From: an uncultured Oscillospiraceae bacterium
GTDB lineage: Bacteria > Bacillota > Clostridia > Oscillospirales > Acutalibacteraceae
Direction of reading: 5' to 3'
Assembly (NCBI GenBank): GCA_949295415.1
Contig: CASFLA010000019.1
Span: forward strand, 1-39,494
DNA length: 39,494 nt
Shown: positions 16,351 through 25,225 of the stretch, in pieces
Position numbering within the stretch: the first letter of the stretch is position 1
Layout of the letters: each line of letters opens with the position of its first letter
Notes under the pieces: model-generated
The model's database searches: none
The model's input: only the letters and a program-made list of their open reading frames with translations
What the model was told of the DNA's origin: nothing
Translations under genes and position numbers: made by a program

Positions 16351-17055
16351 TTATTGAACCAATGTTCCGATTTTTTCACCCATAACTGCGCGAACGATAT
16401 TATCGGGGTCATTGAGATTGAATACTAAAATATTTATATTATTGTCCCTGCAAAGAGATGCCGCGGCGGCATCCATAACATGAAGGTCTTTTGCCAAAAC
16501 CTCTGAATGAGAAAGAGTATCATACTTAACTGCGTTGGGGTTCTTCCTGGGGTCGCTATCGTAAACGCCGTCAACATTGGTTGCTTTAAAAATAACATCG
16601 GCATTTATTTCTGCGGCTCTTAAAGCGGCACCTGTATCGGTTGAGAAGAAGGGGCTTCCTGTTCCCGCACCAAAAATCACAACCTCACCCTTACTTAAAT
16701 GCTCCTTAGCACCTCTTGCGGTAAAAGGCTCGGCAATCTTATTCATTTCAACTGCAGTTAAAACAGCCGATTTTACACCCATCTGCTCTAAAGTATCACA
16801 CAAAGCAAGGCAATTTATAACAGTTGCAAGCATTCCCATACTATCGGCTCTTGTGCGGTCCATACTGCCCGAAGAGCGGCCTCTCCAGAAGTTGCCGCCA
16901 CCGATAACTATACCAACCTCAACGCCAAGCTCGACACATTTCTTTATGCGCTGGCAAACAGTTTCAACCATTGAAAAATCAATGCCTGTTCCCTTTTCGC
17001 CGGCCAAAACCTCACCCGAAAGTTTTAAAAGAATTCGTTTGAATGCAGGTTCCAT
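16351..17055 (-). CDS. pyrH: UMP kinase
   Basis: A bacterial hexameric UMP kinase of the amino-acid kinase fold, about 234 residues from the chosen start. It phosphorylates UMP to UDP. Motifs: [10 protein letters not shown] at the N-terminus, [26 protein letters not shown], and the [16 protein letters not shown] region. ATG 17055 is preferred because GGGAG lies 8 nt upstream; a longer form from GTG 17088 would add 11 residues but has no Shine-Dalgarno. It is the first gene after a strong promoter and so heads the eight-gene operon ending in polC. Confidence 0.95.
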   Translation of the reverse strand: MEPAFKRILLKLSGEVLAGEKGTGIDFSMVETVCQRIKKCVELGVEVGIVIGGGNFWRGRSSGSMDRTRADSMGMLATVINCLALCDTLEQMGVKSAVLTAVEMNKIAEPFTARGAKEHLSKGEVVIFGAGTGSPFFSTDTGAALRAAEINADVIFKATNVDGVYDSDPRKNPNAVKYDTLSHSEVLAKDLHVMDAAAASLCRDNNINILVFNLNDPDNIVRAVMGEKIGTLVQ

Positions 17056-17105
17056 TTTTACTACTCCCATCAAAGCCTTTTTCGACACTACATATTTATA
17101 ATTAT

Positions 17106-17134
17106 ATATTACAATGTTATTTATATAAAGTCAA
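17106..17134 (-). promoter_or_regulatory. Sigma-A promoter for the pyrH-polC operon
   Basis: Minus strand TTGACT (17134-17129), 17-nt spacer, TAATAT (17111-17106), about 45 nt upstream of the pyrH ATG. It provides an internal start downstream of the inserted lipoprotein gene. Confidence 0.7.
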
Positions 17135-17167
17135 TTATAACTCTTCTTGTAAAGCAACATTTTGTGC

Positions 17168-17196
17168 AAAAAAAATGCCCTGCAGAACAGGGCATT
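17168..17196 (-). terminator. Terminator of the transglutaminase-like gene
   Basis: Perfect 9-bp stem AATGCCCTG/CAGGGCATT (17196-17188/17182-17174) followed by a run of about eight T on the minus strand. It lies just after the stop codon and just before the pyrH promoter. Confidence 0.85.
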
Positions 17197-17207
17197 GTCA
17201 TTCTAAT

Positions 17208-18356
17208 TTACTTTTGGTATTTATACTTGGTTGCTGTGCAACTGGGAACTTTAATATAACTGCCGGAATCAATCGTGTGGTCCTTACTCATTTCAGCAGT
17301 AGTAAGATTGAAATAATCATGAGTTACCATATCAATTGTTCCGCCGTTAACTACCGGGTCATCCCAGGTTAAATCAACCTGATACCAATCTCCGCCGATT
17401 TTAACAACATTCCACATATGGCTCTTGCCGATAACCTGATTTGCATTGATGCCAACCAGGTAGCAGAGATACTGGAAAGATTTTGCATAACCTTCGCAAA
17501 TAGCCTTATGGTCTATAAGCGCGCCGTAAATATCAAAGGCGGATTTCAAAGTGCCGTCTTTAGTCGGGTTTTTCTCGGCATCTTTATCATATTTCAAGTT
17601 ATCTGCAAGATAATCATGAATCTGCAGTTCTTTCTCATAATCAGAAGCATTTGAATCAATATGCGAAACTATTTCCCTGGCAACCGCTTCAACCTTTGCC
17701 TTTTTAGACCTTATAACATTGCGGTCAGCTTTCTTGTCATCAAGGTTATCGGTAACAGTTCCGTCAGAATATTTCATTATACATGCTTCAGCCATATTGG
17801 AACCAACATAATAAGTAACCGAAATCTGATTGCTTATCCAAAAATACTGCGGATGGTCTGCCATAAAGCGCTTCATTACCGAGGTTGCCTCATCAACAGT
17901 CAACCTAAGGTCTGATATATCGGTAGAATTCGCGAACTTCTGAGCCGAATCATTAAGCCTTGAGTAAACCTTTTTCTCGGTCGCATTCATGCATGATAAC
18001 TGATAATAACTGGTTTCTGGAAGTGCTTTATGAACGGCATTGTTAACCTGGGGCTTGGCTGCAGTCTGCTGCGATGAAGTAATCTGCGTCTTTGAAGAAA
18101 TAGGCTTAGAGGAAGCAACCTTCGATTCATCCTTATCAGTAACTTCAGGGACAATGGTTGAAACGGTATCCTCTTGGCTACTGACTTCTGTAGTAATGCT
18201 TTCGGATGTTTGCTCAGAGCTTGTTTCGGAAGCCATAGAAGAAACCTCGCTTCCTTTATTGACCGAGCCGTTGCTGCCACCCTCTGCAGTAGCGCTACAA
18301 GCGCAAAGGCCAAAAACCACCGATAGAGCAAGCAATAATGCAAATATCTTTTTCAT
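17208..18356 (-). CDS. Transglutaminase-like lipoprotein
   Basis: A secreted lipoprotein of about 382 residues. A hydrophobic signal (MKKIFALLLALSVVFG) ends in the lipobox LCAC. A Ser/Thr/Glu-rich linker of about 100 residues follows, then a C-terminal transglutaminase-like domain with Cys287 in AICEGYAKSF, His in SHMWNVVKI and Asp in YQVDLTWDDP, a complete papain-like triad. Such proteins act on the cell surface as peptidases or cross-linkers; the substrate is unknown. ATG 18356 is chosen: AAGGGGG lies about 8 nt upstream, whereas the first ATG of the frame (18374) has poor spacing. The gene has its own promoter and terminator and separates tsf from pyrH, which normally adjoin. Confidence 0.88.
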   Translation of the reverse strand: MKKIFALLLALSVVFGLCACSATAEGGSNGSVNKGSEVSSMASETSSEQTSESITTEVSSQEDTVSTIVPEVTDKDESKVASSKPISSKTQITSSQQTAAKPQVNNAVHKALPETSYYQLSCMNATEKKVYSRLNDSAQKFANSTDISDLRLTVDEATSVMKRFMADHPQYFWISNQISVTYYVGSNMAEACIMKYSDGTVTDNLDDKKADRNVIRSKKAKVEAVAREIVSHIDSNASDYEKELQIHDYLADNLKYDKDAEKNPTKDGTLKSAFDIYGALIDHKAICEGYAKSFQYLCYLVGINANQVIGKSHMWNVVKIGGDWYQVDLTWDDPVVNGGTIDMVTHDYFNLTTAEMSKDHTIDSGSYIKVPSCTATKYKYQK

Positions 18357-18409
18357 ATCCATTCCCCCTTGCATAATCCTTACGCCTTTCGAATTTCATG
18401 TTCAGTTTT

Positions 18410-18438
18410 ATTGTATCATACGCTTTTAAAATTAGCAA
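18410..18438 (-). promoter_or_regulatory. Promoter for the transglutaminase-like lipoprotein
   Basis: Minus strand TTGCTA (18438-18433), 17-nt spacer, TACAAT (18415-18410). It lies between the tsf terminator and the gene, making a stand-alone unit. Confidence 0.6.
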
Positions 18439-18451
18439 GTTATTATCAAGT

Positions 18452-18484
18452 AAAAAAGCCTTGCAGGTTTTGAGCCTGCAAGGC
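18452..18484 (-). terminator. Terminator of rpsB-tsf
   Basis: Perfect 10-bp stem GCCTTGCAGG/CCTGCAAGGC with a 7-nt loop, followed by TTTTTTAC on the minus strand. It is the strongest terminator in this part of the window and ends the rpsB-tsf transcript. Confidence 0.9.
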
Positions 18485-18501
18485 TTAAGGCTTTATAGAA
18501 A

Positions 18502-19413
18502 TTATTTTACCATGTTTGCAATTTCTTCTGCAAAGTTTTCTTCTTTCTTCTGGATGCCCTCGCCCTTTTCATAGCGAACGAACTCAGCAATCTTAATCTC
18601 GCCGCCAAGCTCCTTAGCAACCGAAGCAACATACTTACCAACGGTCAAATCGCCATCGATAACATACTGCTGCTCAACAAGGCAGTTCTCCTTGTAATAC
18701 TTGCCCATTTTACCCTCAACGATTTTAGCCAATACCTGCTCAGGCTTGCCTGCCATCTTGGGATCTTCCTTCATCTGAGCAACCATAATTGCCTTTTCTT
18801 TCTCGATAACCTCTGCAGGAACAGAAGCCTGGTCAAGATAAGAGGGGTTCATAGCTGCTATCTGCATAGCAACATTTTTACCCATTGCAACGAAACCGTC
18901 CTTATCAGCAACATCGGTATCAAATTTAACCATAACACCGATTTTGCCGCCTGCGTGAACATAGCTTACAACGCTGCCTTCGAAACGGATGAAGCGGCGA
19001 ATCTGCATATTCTCACGGAACTTAAGGAAGATATCCTGCTTTAATTCGTCAACGGTTTTGCCGTTTTCGTCTTTAGCTGCCATAAGAGCATCAATATCTG
19101 CAGGATTAGCAACTGCGATAACCTCAGCAACCTTATTTGCGAAAGTCTTGAACTCATCGTTAGAAGCAACGAAGTCAGTCTCGGAGTTAACCTCAACAAC
19201 AACGCCAACGCCATCCTTAGTAAGAGCAACAACAGTTCCCTCAGCGGCAACTCTAGAAGCCTTCTTTGCCTGAGAAGCAAGACCCTTTTCTCTTAAATAG
19301 TCAACGGCAGCATCCATATTGCCATCGCACTCGGTAAGAGCCTTTTTGCAATCCATCATTCCGCAACCGGTCTTCTCGCGAAGAGCCTGCACGTCTTTAG
19401 CTGTAAATGCCAT
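18502..19413 (-). CDS. tsf: Elongation factor Ts
   Basis: About 303 residues. EF-Ts exchanges GDP for GTP on EF-Tu. The UBA-like N-terminus KDVQALREKTGCGMMDCKKALTE and the core TDFVASN motif that contacts EF-Tu are intact. ATG 19413 is preferred, with GGAGG 8 nt upstream; the longer frame starting at 19428 overlaps that Shine-Dalgarno. It is co-transcribed with rpsB. Confidence 0.97.
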   Translation of the reverse strand: MAFTAKDVQALREKTGCGMMDCKKALTECDGNMDAAVDYLREKGLASQAKKASRVAAEGTVVALTKDGVGVVVEVNSETDFVASNDEFKTFANKVAEVIAVANPADIDALMAAKDENGKTVDELKQDIFLKFRENMQIRRFIRFEGSVVSYVHAGGKIGVMVKFDTDVADKDGFVAMGKNVAMQIAAMNPSYLDQASVPAEVIEKEKAIMVAQMKEDPKMAGKPEQVLAKIVEGKMGKYYKENCLVEQQYVIDGDLTVGKYVASVAKELGGEIKIAEFVRYEKGEGIQKKEENFAEEIANMVK

Positions 19414-19433
19414 ATCTATTTCCTCCAATATTT

Positions 19434-19472
19434 TTAAAAAGCCGGCAAAAGCAACTCTCTTACCGGCATTAG
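19434..19472 (-). terminator. Weak hairpin between rpsB and tsf, possible attenuator
   Basis: GCCGG...CCGGC with a long loop, then TTTTTA on the minus strand, just before the tsf Shine-Dalgarno. The stem is short. It may tune tsf relative to rpsB. Confidence 0.35.
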
Positions 19473-19478
19473 TTTTAA

Positions 19479-20219
19479 TTATTCTACAGCTTCTTCTACT
19501 GCTGCTTCTTCAGCAGTTTCTTCTGCTGCAACCTGCTCGCCCTGTCTAGCCTCGATAACTGCTGCTGCAATGGTCGAAGCGATGAGCTTAACAGCGCGAA
19601 TAGCATCATCGTTACCGGGGATAACTGCATCAATCTCATCAGGGTCGCAATTGGTATCAACGATAGCGATTATCGGAATACCGAGCTTCTTAGCTTCCTG
19701 AACAGCAATTCTTTCTTTTCTCGGGTCAACGATAAAGAGAGCGCCGGGAATTTTATCCATATTCTGAATACCGCCGAGGAACTTCTCAAGCTTTTCAATC
19801 TCGAGTTCAAGGCCGATTACCTCTTTCTTGGGTAAAAGGTCAAAAGTTCCGTCTTCTCTCATCTTACGGAGCTGCTCTAAACGAGCAATTCTGGTGCGGA
19901 TTGTGCGGAAGTTGGTAAGCATACCTCCAAGCCAACGTGCGTTAACGTAAGGCATGTTGCAGTTGATAGCCTCTTCCTTAACAGAATCCTGAGCCTGCTT
20001 CTTGGTTCCAACAAAAAGGATATCCTTGCCTTCTGCTGCGATATCGCGAGCGAAGAGATATGCCTCGTTGAGCTTCTTAACGGTCTTCTGCAGGTCGATA
20101 ATATAAATACCGTTACGCTCTGTGAAAATGTACTCAGCCATTTTCGGGTTCCAGCGGCGAGTCTGATGTCCGAAATGGACACCTGCCTCAAGCAGCTGTT
20201 TCATAGATACTACTGCCAT
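19479..20219 (-). CDS. rpsB: 30S ribosomal protein S2
   Basis: 246 residues with the S2 signatures [46 protein letters not shown] and [16 protein letters not shown]. It ends in a Glu/Ala-rich tail typical of clostridial S2. GGAGG lies directly upstream of ATG 20219. A strong promoter and a structured leader of about 130 nt precede it, pointing to autoregulation. Confidence 0.97.
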   Translation of the reverse strand: MAVVSMKQLLEAGVHFGHQTRRWNPKMAEYIFTERNGIYIIDLQKTVKKLNEAYLFARDIAAEGKDILFVGTKKQAQDSVKEEAINCNMPYVNARWLGGMLTNFRTIRTRIARLEQLRKMREDGTFDLLPKKEVIGLELEIEKLEKFLGGIQNMDKIPGALFIVDPRKERIAVQEAKKLGIPIIAIVDTNCDPDEIDAVIPGNDDAIRAVKLIASTIAAAVIEARQGEQVAAEETAEEAAVEEAVE

Positions 20220-20239
20220 TTGTTTTTCCTCCTTCGGTT

Positions 20240-20351
20240 AATACCGCCGCATCCGCTTATATGACGGCTTTCCGACACTAATCGGCACCGTTTCGTCAAG
20301 CACGGATACGTGTGAATTTTTTGAGCTTTGGGTATGGCAATACCCCAAGCT
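20240..20351 (-). ncRNA. Candidate structured leader of rpsB
   Basis: Between the promoter and rpsB the minus-strand RNA can fold into two parts. First, a hairpin right at the 5' end (20351-20324: AGCTT/AAGCT and GGGTAT/ATACCC around TGCC). Second, a nested long-range structure: CGTATCCG (20310-20303) pairs with CGGATGCG (20255-20248), enclosing TGACG/CGTCA (20298-20294/20266-20262), CGG/CCG and CCGA/TCGG. There is no terminator U-tract, so any control would be at translation initiation. I do not recognise a named Rfam family; S2 autoregulation is inferred from position. Confidence 0.5.
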
Positions 20352-20356
20352 GATGT

Positions 20357-20385
20357 ATTATATCATACAATTTTTTGGAATGCAA
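20357..20385 (-). promoter_or_regulatory. Sigma-A promoter for rpsB-tsf
   Basis: Minus strand TTGCAT (20385-20380), 17-nt spacer, TATAAT (20362-20357), with T-rich DNA upstream. Predicted start is near 20350, at the foot of the first leader hairpin. Confidence 0.8.
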
Positions 20386-20415
20386 GATATTTTTTAACTT
20401 TTTTTGCATTAAAAA

Positions 20416-21417
20416 CTAATGATTTTTATATGCGTCAGCCAACCGCTCTGCCCTGATTGAAACATCATTTTTAAGGCTTTCGGGCGAAATAACCTTTACG
20501 CTGCCGCCGAATTGCATTATCCAGCCAATCAATCCCTCGCTGATTAAAGCATCGGCAGAAAAACGGAATTTTCCATCATCGGTTTTTCTGATGAAGATAT
20601 TATTTCCGAACTGGTCAAGCATCTGGTCAAGCAGTTTTTCATCACATTCCAAATCAATTCTGCAAAGCTCACCGCCGAACATATTAAAGGTTTTTCTCGC
20701 ATAATCGGCGGTATCAAATCTCTGAGAATACTCCGAAACCTCGCTGAAATGCCTTGCTGTAACATCAAGAATTTTGACCTTCCCTATTCTATCAATTCTC
20801 AGATGAGTTAAATTATCATACTTAGCATTGTTGCCGATAAGATAGTAGTGGTCGTTATCCCAAAGCAACGCATAAGGGTTAATAACCATGGTTTTTTCTT
20901 TAAACTCCAACCCGGTTTTACCCACAACGTTTTTCTTATAAATAACCTCTATTGCGCGGCTTTCATTTATAGCTCGGTTTAAATCCTCAATAATATAATA
21001 AACCGATTCATTTTTGCTCTTGCTTCGGTTTTCAATGCAAACTCTGCCACCCAGTTTTTTCGCTTCGTGGCAGCTTGCGAGCTCCTCCAGTTTTCCAACC
21101 AGACTTTCGGTCTTTTTCCGGGGAATAAAGCCTGCCGCCTGAACGGCATCAATAAGCAGGCTTAATTCGGGCAGCTCAAAGCGCTTTGACGTCATAAAAA
21201 ATCCGCGGTTTTTGCCCGAAGAGGTTACGATATCATAGCCCATTTCATTAAGCGCCTCAATATCCTTATAAATCGCCTTGCGCTCAACCTTTATATTCTC
21301 TTTTTCAAGCATTTTTATAAGCTCCGGCGAGGAAACGGGATGCTCCTCATCGGTGTTTCTTTCAAGAAAGTTGAGTATAAACAAGAGTCTTGCTCGATGC
21401 GATAAAGCGTCAATCAT
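20416..21417 (-). CDS. WYL-domain transcriptional regulator (YafY-like)
   Basis: 333 residues: an N-terminal winged helix-turn-helix (VSSPELIKMLEKENIKVERKAIYKDIEALNEMGYDI, shown here as consecutive short elements, residues about 22-60), then a WYL domain (about 145-225; ALLWDNDHYYLIGNN, LTHLRIDRI) and a C-terminal WCX extension. WYL regulators bind nucleic-acid or nucleotide ligands and often control defence or DNA-repair genes, but many serve other roles. It overlaps rnmV by ATGA at 21414-21417, so it belongs to the comEC-holA-rnmV transcript. No target site can be named. Confidence 0.88.
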   Translation of the reverse strand: MIDALSHRARLLFILNFLERNTDEEHPVSSPELIKMLEKENIKVERKAIYKDIEALNEMGYDIVTSSGKNRGFFMTSKRFELPELSLLIDAVQAAGFIPRKKTESLVGKLEELASCHEAKKLGGRVCIENRSKSKNESVYYIIEDLNRAINESRAIEVIYKKNVVGKTGLEFKEKTMVINPYALLWDNDHYYLIGNNAKYDNLTHLRIDRIGKVKILDVTARHFSEVSEYSQRFDTADYARKTFNMFGGELCRIDLECDEKLLDQMLDQFGNNIFIRKTDDGKFRFSADALISEGLIGWIMQFGGSVKVISPESLKNDVSIRAERLADAYKNH

Positions 21418-22007
21418 TTTTGCTCTTCCTTTCTTAAAATTTCTAAAAATTCCTCTTTTGAATACAAAGCGTTTATAGCCGTTAAAAGACCGTTGGTTGA
21501 AAGGTGCTTTGGTAACTGTAATTTTGCCTTTAATTCGTTTCTTTTCTGCTCGCTGCCGTCAGAACCGATTAACCCCAAATCATAAAAATCAGTTTTGGTT
21601 GTCTTTTCTCTTTGGGCGGCTTCTTCTTCGCTAACATTAACCCCCGCGCGAAGCAGAGCATCTAGAATAACCTGCTCGGAAACGCCCTCAACGCCGAGTA
21701 AACCCTCTTTTGAGGCTTCAGCCTTTCGCTTTTCCTTGCCTAAAATTTCAGGAATATAAACATTTATAATTTTGTCATTCGGGATAACGCTTTTTAAATG
21801 GCATCTGATTAAAAATCCTGCGCTATCAGAATCGGTCATAATTATAATTCCGTTGTTTTCTGCGGCGCGGCGGATAAGTTCGGTCTTTTGCTTATCCTTA
21901 AAAATTGCAAAGCCGTCGGTTGTTATTATCTCGGTATCAAGAATATTTGATAACTTGATTTTATCATATTTTCCCTCAACTATAACCGTTTTATCAATAT
22001 GCAGCAT
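21414..22007 (-). CDS. rnmV: Ribonuclease M5
   Basis: 197 residues with an N-terminal TOPRIM domain: VIVEGKYDKIKL holds the catalytic Glu, MTDSDSAGF holds the DxD pair. RNase M5 matures the 5S rRNA ends in Firmicutes. The C-terminal half (QLPKHLSTNGLLTAINAL) matches the family. It begins 1 nt after holA ends and overlaps the WYL regulator by 4 nt. Confidence 0.93.
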   Translation of the reverse strand: MLHIDKTVIVEGKYDKIKLSNILDTEIITTDGFAIFKDKQKTELIRRAAENNGIIIMTDSDSAGFLIRCHLKSVIPNDKIINVYIPEILGKEKRKAEASKEGLLGVEGVSEQVILDALLRAGVNVSEEEAAQREKTTKTDFYDLGLIGSDGSEQKRNELKAKLQLPKHLSTNGLLTAINALYSKEEFLEILRKEEQK

Positions 22008-22008
22008 A

Positions 22009-23067
22009 TCAGTTTCCCTTTGCTATCATATAAAGCTCAACCATAGCCTTTTCAAGCAATGCTCTTGAATCTGCTCTCGATGATTTTACCTTTTTATCGC
22101 AGTCTGCCAGGCATTCAAGCGATTTTAAAATTTTGTTTTCATCAAGCTTTCTTATGTTTCTTTCGGCATCGGTAAGACGAAAAGCGTTATTATAATATCC
22201 CAGCTGACGGGCGTAATCATCAATTCTCTTCCCTTGATTTTTAATAGCAAAAGCCCTTGCCATATCAATATAGCTGGAGGAGAGAATGTTCAAAATAAGT
22301 GCTATATCAACATTCATAAAGCATAAGCCATCAATCAGCTTATTTGCGGCTTTTAAATTGCCTGAAAGCAGTGACTTTGAAACATTATAAACCGAAGCCT
22401 CAGTTGAGCGCGAGCAAACCTTATCAACTGTTGCATTGGTTATTTTTCCACCCTCTTTAACATAAAAACAAAGCTTTTCAAGCTCGTTTACGAGGGTTCC
22501 CAAGTCATCGGAACAGGTTTCGATAATATATCTTGCAACCGATGCATCAAGGCGGCATTTTCTCTTTGCGGCGCCCGATTGCAAAAGCTTTATAATTTCG
22601 CTGCTGCTCTTGCGGCAGATATTGAAAATGTTGCCATTAGCCTTTGCCACCGCATTGAATAAGGCAGTGGCCTTATCTCCCGGCTTTTTAGCGCTTATCT
22701 CAACAGTTTCAAACCAGAGAACAAAAACGGTTGTATCAGGCATATCGTTTATTGCTGATATCAGCTTTTCAGTTTCAGCCTGAGGCGCTTTATCAACCGC
22801 AAAATCCCTTAATATAACAACTCTTTTATCACTCATCATCGGGAAGGCGGTAACCGCATCATATACGCTTTGCATTTTGGCTTCGCCCTCAAACCTCGAA
22901 ATGTTAAATTCGGGGCATATTTCAACCATAGAAACGATATTAGAAATAAACCTTTTTATCATAAAATGCTCATCGCCGAATATAACTGCGCATTTTAAAA
23001 GGCCGGACTTTATTAAATTTTTTAAGTCGCTTTCCGAAGAATATTCAAAATTCTTTTTAACCGGCAT
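22009..23067 (-). CDS. holA: DNA polymerase III delta subunit
   Basis: 352 residues, typical HolA length and architecture: an AAA+-like N-terminal domain (VIFGDEHFMIKRFI) lacking a Walker A motif, a middle domain, and a helical collar domain. Delta opens the sliding clamp during loading. It overlaps the comEC 3' end by 11 nt, the common Firmicute comEC-holA pairing. The usual neighbour rpsT is not found downstream; rnmV takes that place. Confidence 0.93.
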   Translation of the reverse strand: MPVKKNFEYSSESDLKNLIKSGLLKCAVIFGDEHFMIKRFISNIVSMVEICPEFNISRFEGEAKMQSVYDAVTAFPMMSDKRVVILRDFAVDKAPQAETEKLISAINDMPDTTVFVLWFETVEISAKKPGDKATALFNAVAKANGNIFNICRKSSSEIIKLLQSGAAKRKCRLDASVARYIIETCSDDLGTLVNELEKLCFYVKEGGKITNATVDKVCSRSTEASVYNVSKSLLSGNLKAANKLIDGLCFMNVDIALILNILSSSYIDMARAFAIKNQGKRIDDYARQLGYYNNAFRLTDAERNIRKLDENKILKSLECLADCDKKVKSSRADSRALLEKAMVELYMIAKGN

Positions 23068-25171
23068 ATATCTTATATCCTTTCTTATTTGTTATCTTTA
23101 TTGTAACAGATTTATCCTCAATGTCCACAATTCTTTTGATTTTTTCTCGATTATCCCCGCTTAAATTTCCTGTTATTACCGCCGCATTGGCCTTTAAGCC
23201 GTCTATTGACGCTGCAGTGCCGATTAAATAATCATATTTTACCTTTTCTTCCGGCTCGCCGCAACAGTTTACAAGGGCTATTGTTTCATTTATATTAACT
23301 TCAAACGCAAAACCATACTTAGCCTTTACAGCAGTGATTTTAATTCCGTTTTCATTGAAAACCACCTGCTTATCCGCTATATTGTCAGGCAGAATAACCT
23401 TTATGGGAGATAAATGCTTAACAACGCCCTTATATCCGCCGTAGCAATAATCACTATAAGACGGAACAATTAAAGCATCAACCTTGGTTTTACCGCTTAA
23501 CTTCATATAGGCCTTTACAGAATTATAATCGGAATTATCATCTCCGCAGCCGATAATAACAACTGATTCATCATTAGCAACAGCGGCCATAAAGCCCGTT
23601 TCTGCATTCAGCATAGTCAATTCAAACGCGTTGCGTTCAAAAATATTTTGCGACCATACCGCAACCAAAAAGAGCGCGGAAACGCCTAAGGCAATAGCCC
23701 TTATTCCGCCGATATTGTTAAGCAATATCCAAATGCCGATAAGTGCAAGCGAAAGCGCCGCCCATAACAGCACATATCTATCACTGAATGCGATATAAGA
23801 AAACGGTATCCTTGCCAATATATCAACCATTCTCACAACATATTCGCAAAGCAACCTTGAAACAAGGACAAACACCTGCATAATAAATGAAATATCCACA
23901 AAATAGAAGACCAACGCGAATACTGAAAAGACTAACAGATACGAAATCGCGCCGCATATAAGCACTGAGGCTATCGGAGCTATTAGGGAAACAAAGCCGA
24001 AATATATAATTTGCAACGGCAACGTGAACAAAATGGCGCCGATTGATTGGACAAATACTAAAATTGCCGAGCAGACAATTATCTCAACAAGCCTTGTTTT
24101 TATATGAATATGCTTTTCAATAAAGGCATTAGCGTAGCGCGAGAAAACTATAACTCCTGCAGTTGCAAGGCAGGAAAGGTTAAAGCCGATGCTACAGATA
24201 TAATAAGGGTTGAAAAGCAGCATTAAGGTTACTGAAACGCCAAGCGAATTAAGGCTCTCGGTGTTCTTAAGGAACGCGTTTCCTATAAGAACCAGACTGC
24301 ACATAATACCTGCTCTTACTGCAGAGGGTGTAAAGCCTACCGTTGCAATAACCGCAAAAAGCGGAATAAGCGTTATAAGCGAGGCTGTTCTCTTTCTCAT
24401 AAAAAGAGAGAAGAAGCCCAAAAATGCGCCGCACAAAATACTGATATGCATTCCCGAAACGGCGGTAATATGAATAACGCCGCAGATTTTAAAATCGCTA
24501 TATATTTTATCCGACATAAGCGAGGTGTTGCCAAGCAGAACGCCCAAGAGCACCGACCTGTGTTCAAAATTAAAATTCTTAGTTATGTATCTTTCAATGC
24601 TCAACCTGAAATCGACAAAATATTTATATAAAATATCCTTATGCCCTACTATTTCAATATTTTCTACATGGTTGGAAAGATAAATACCCTCAGCAAAGTC
24701 CGAAGCTTTATACGCTTCATCAATTTCTTTGAAAACAACCCTTGCATTTAAAATATCACCGCAAACCGCCGATGCGGCTTCAAGCTCATTGCTTACCCAA
24801 AGCTCCATCTTAAGATTCTTATGCAACTCATTATTTTCATCTGTTGTTTTAACAAGAAGAACCGTTTTATCTCCAACATCAGACGGCTTTTCAATTACAA
24901 TACAATTTATATCAGCAGCGGTATAAATAAGATTTTCAGTTTTATGAATCTTGAACCTTTGAAACCCTGCAATATAAAGGCAAAATATCGCCACCGCAAG
25001 CAGCATTACAGATATCGGTTTCTTATATTCGTTCTTTAAAAACAGCGCATTCACAAGTGCCAGTAAGCAGCAAACTACAGCAATAATTATAGCTGCAATT
25101 AACCCGAACATATATAAAAGCACACAGGCTGTTATTGCCATTGCTGCAAACGTAAAAGCATATCTTTTCAT
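23057..25171 (-). CDS. comEC: ComEC/Rec2 DNA-uptake channel with degenerate nuclease domain
   Basis: 704 residues with about ten membrane helices. An N-terminal OB-like exoplasmic domain (about 60-165) is followed by the Competence domain, including HITAVSGMHISIL and AGIMCSLV, which forms the channel carrying single-stranded DNA. The C-terminal 200 residues keep a metallo-beta-lactamase-like outline, but the HxHxDH metal motif is replaced by SYSDYC in VPSYSDYCYGGYKGV. This should remove any nuclease activity while leaving the channel. It is the first gene of the comEC-holA-rnmV-WYL unit. Other competence genes are not in the window, so whether it takes up DNA is unknown. Confidence 0.93.
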   Translation of the reverse strand: MKRYAFTFAAMAITACVLLYMFGLIAAIIIAVVCCLLALVNALFLKNEYKKPISVMLLAVAIFCLYIAGFQRFKIHKTENLIYTAADINCIVIEKPSDVGDKTVLLVKTTDENNELHKNLKMELWVSNELEAASAVCGDILNARVVFKEIDEAYKASDFAEGIYLSNHVENIEIVGHKDILYKYFVDFRLSIERYITKNFNFEHRSVLLGVLLGNTSLMSDKIYSDFKICGVIHITAVSGMHISILCGAFLGFFSLFMRKRTASLITLIPLFAVIATVGFTPSAVRAGIMCSLVLIGNAFLKNTESLNSLGVSVTLMLLFNPYYICSIGFNLSCLATAGVIVFSRYANAFIEKHIHIKTRLVEIIVCSAILVFVQSIGAILFTLPLQIIYFGFVSLIAPIASVLICGAISYLLVFSVFALVFYFVDISFIMQVFVLVSRLLCEYVVRMVDILARIPFSYIAFSDRYVLLWAALSLALIGIWILLNNIGGIRAIALGVSALFLVAVWSQNIFERNAFELTMLNAETGFMAAVANDESVVIIGCGDDNSDYNSVKAYMKLSGKTKVDALIVPSYSDYCYGGYKGVVKHLSPIKVILPDNIADKQVVFNENGIKITAVKAKYGFAFEVNINETIALVNCCGEPEEKVKYDYLIGTAASIDGLKANAAVITGNLSGDNREKIKRIVDIEDKSVTIKITNKKGYKIYAG

Positions 25172-25189
25172 TTAGTCCCCAAAGCAATA

Positions 25190-25224
25190 TATAAAATTTT
25201 GACGGGCTATTTTTAGCCCGTCAA
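25190..25224 (-). terminator. Terminator after queH
   Basis: Perfect 10-bp stem TTGACGGGCT/AGCCCGTCAA (25224-25215/25208-25199) followed by AATTTTATAT on the minus strand, 1 nt after the queH stop. A T-rich run also lies on the other side, so it could act in both directions. Confidence 0.75.
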
Positions 25225-25225
25225 G

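Noticed and set aside
17055-17088. Longer pyrH from GTG 17088
   Set aside because: ATG 17055 has GGGAG 8 nt upstream and matches the usual UMP kinase start.
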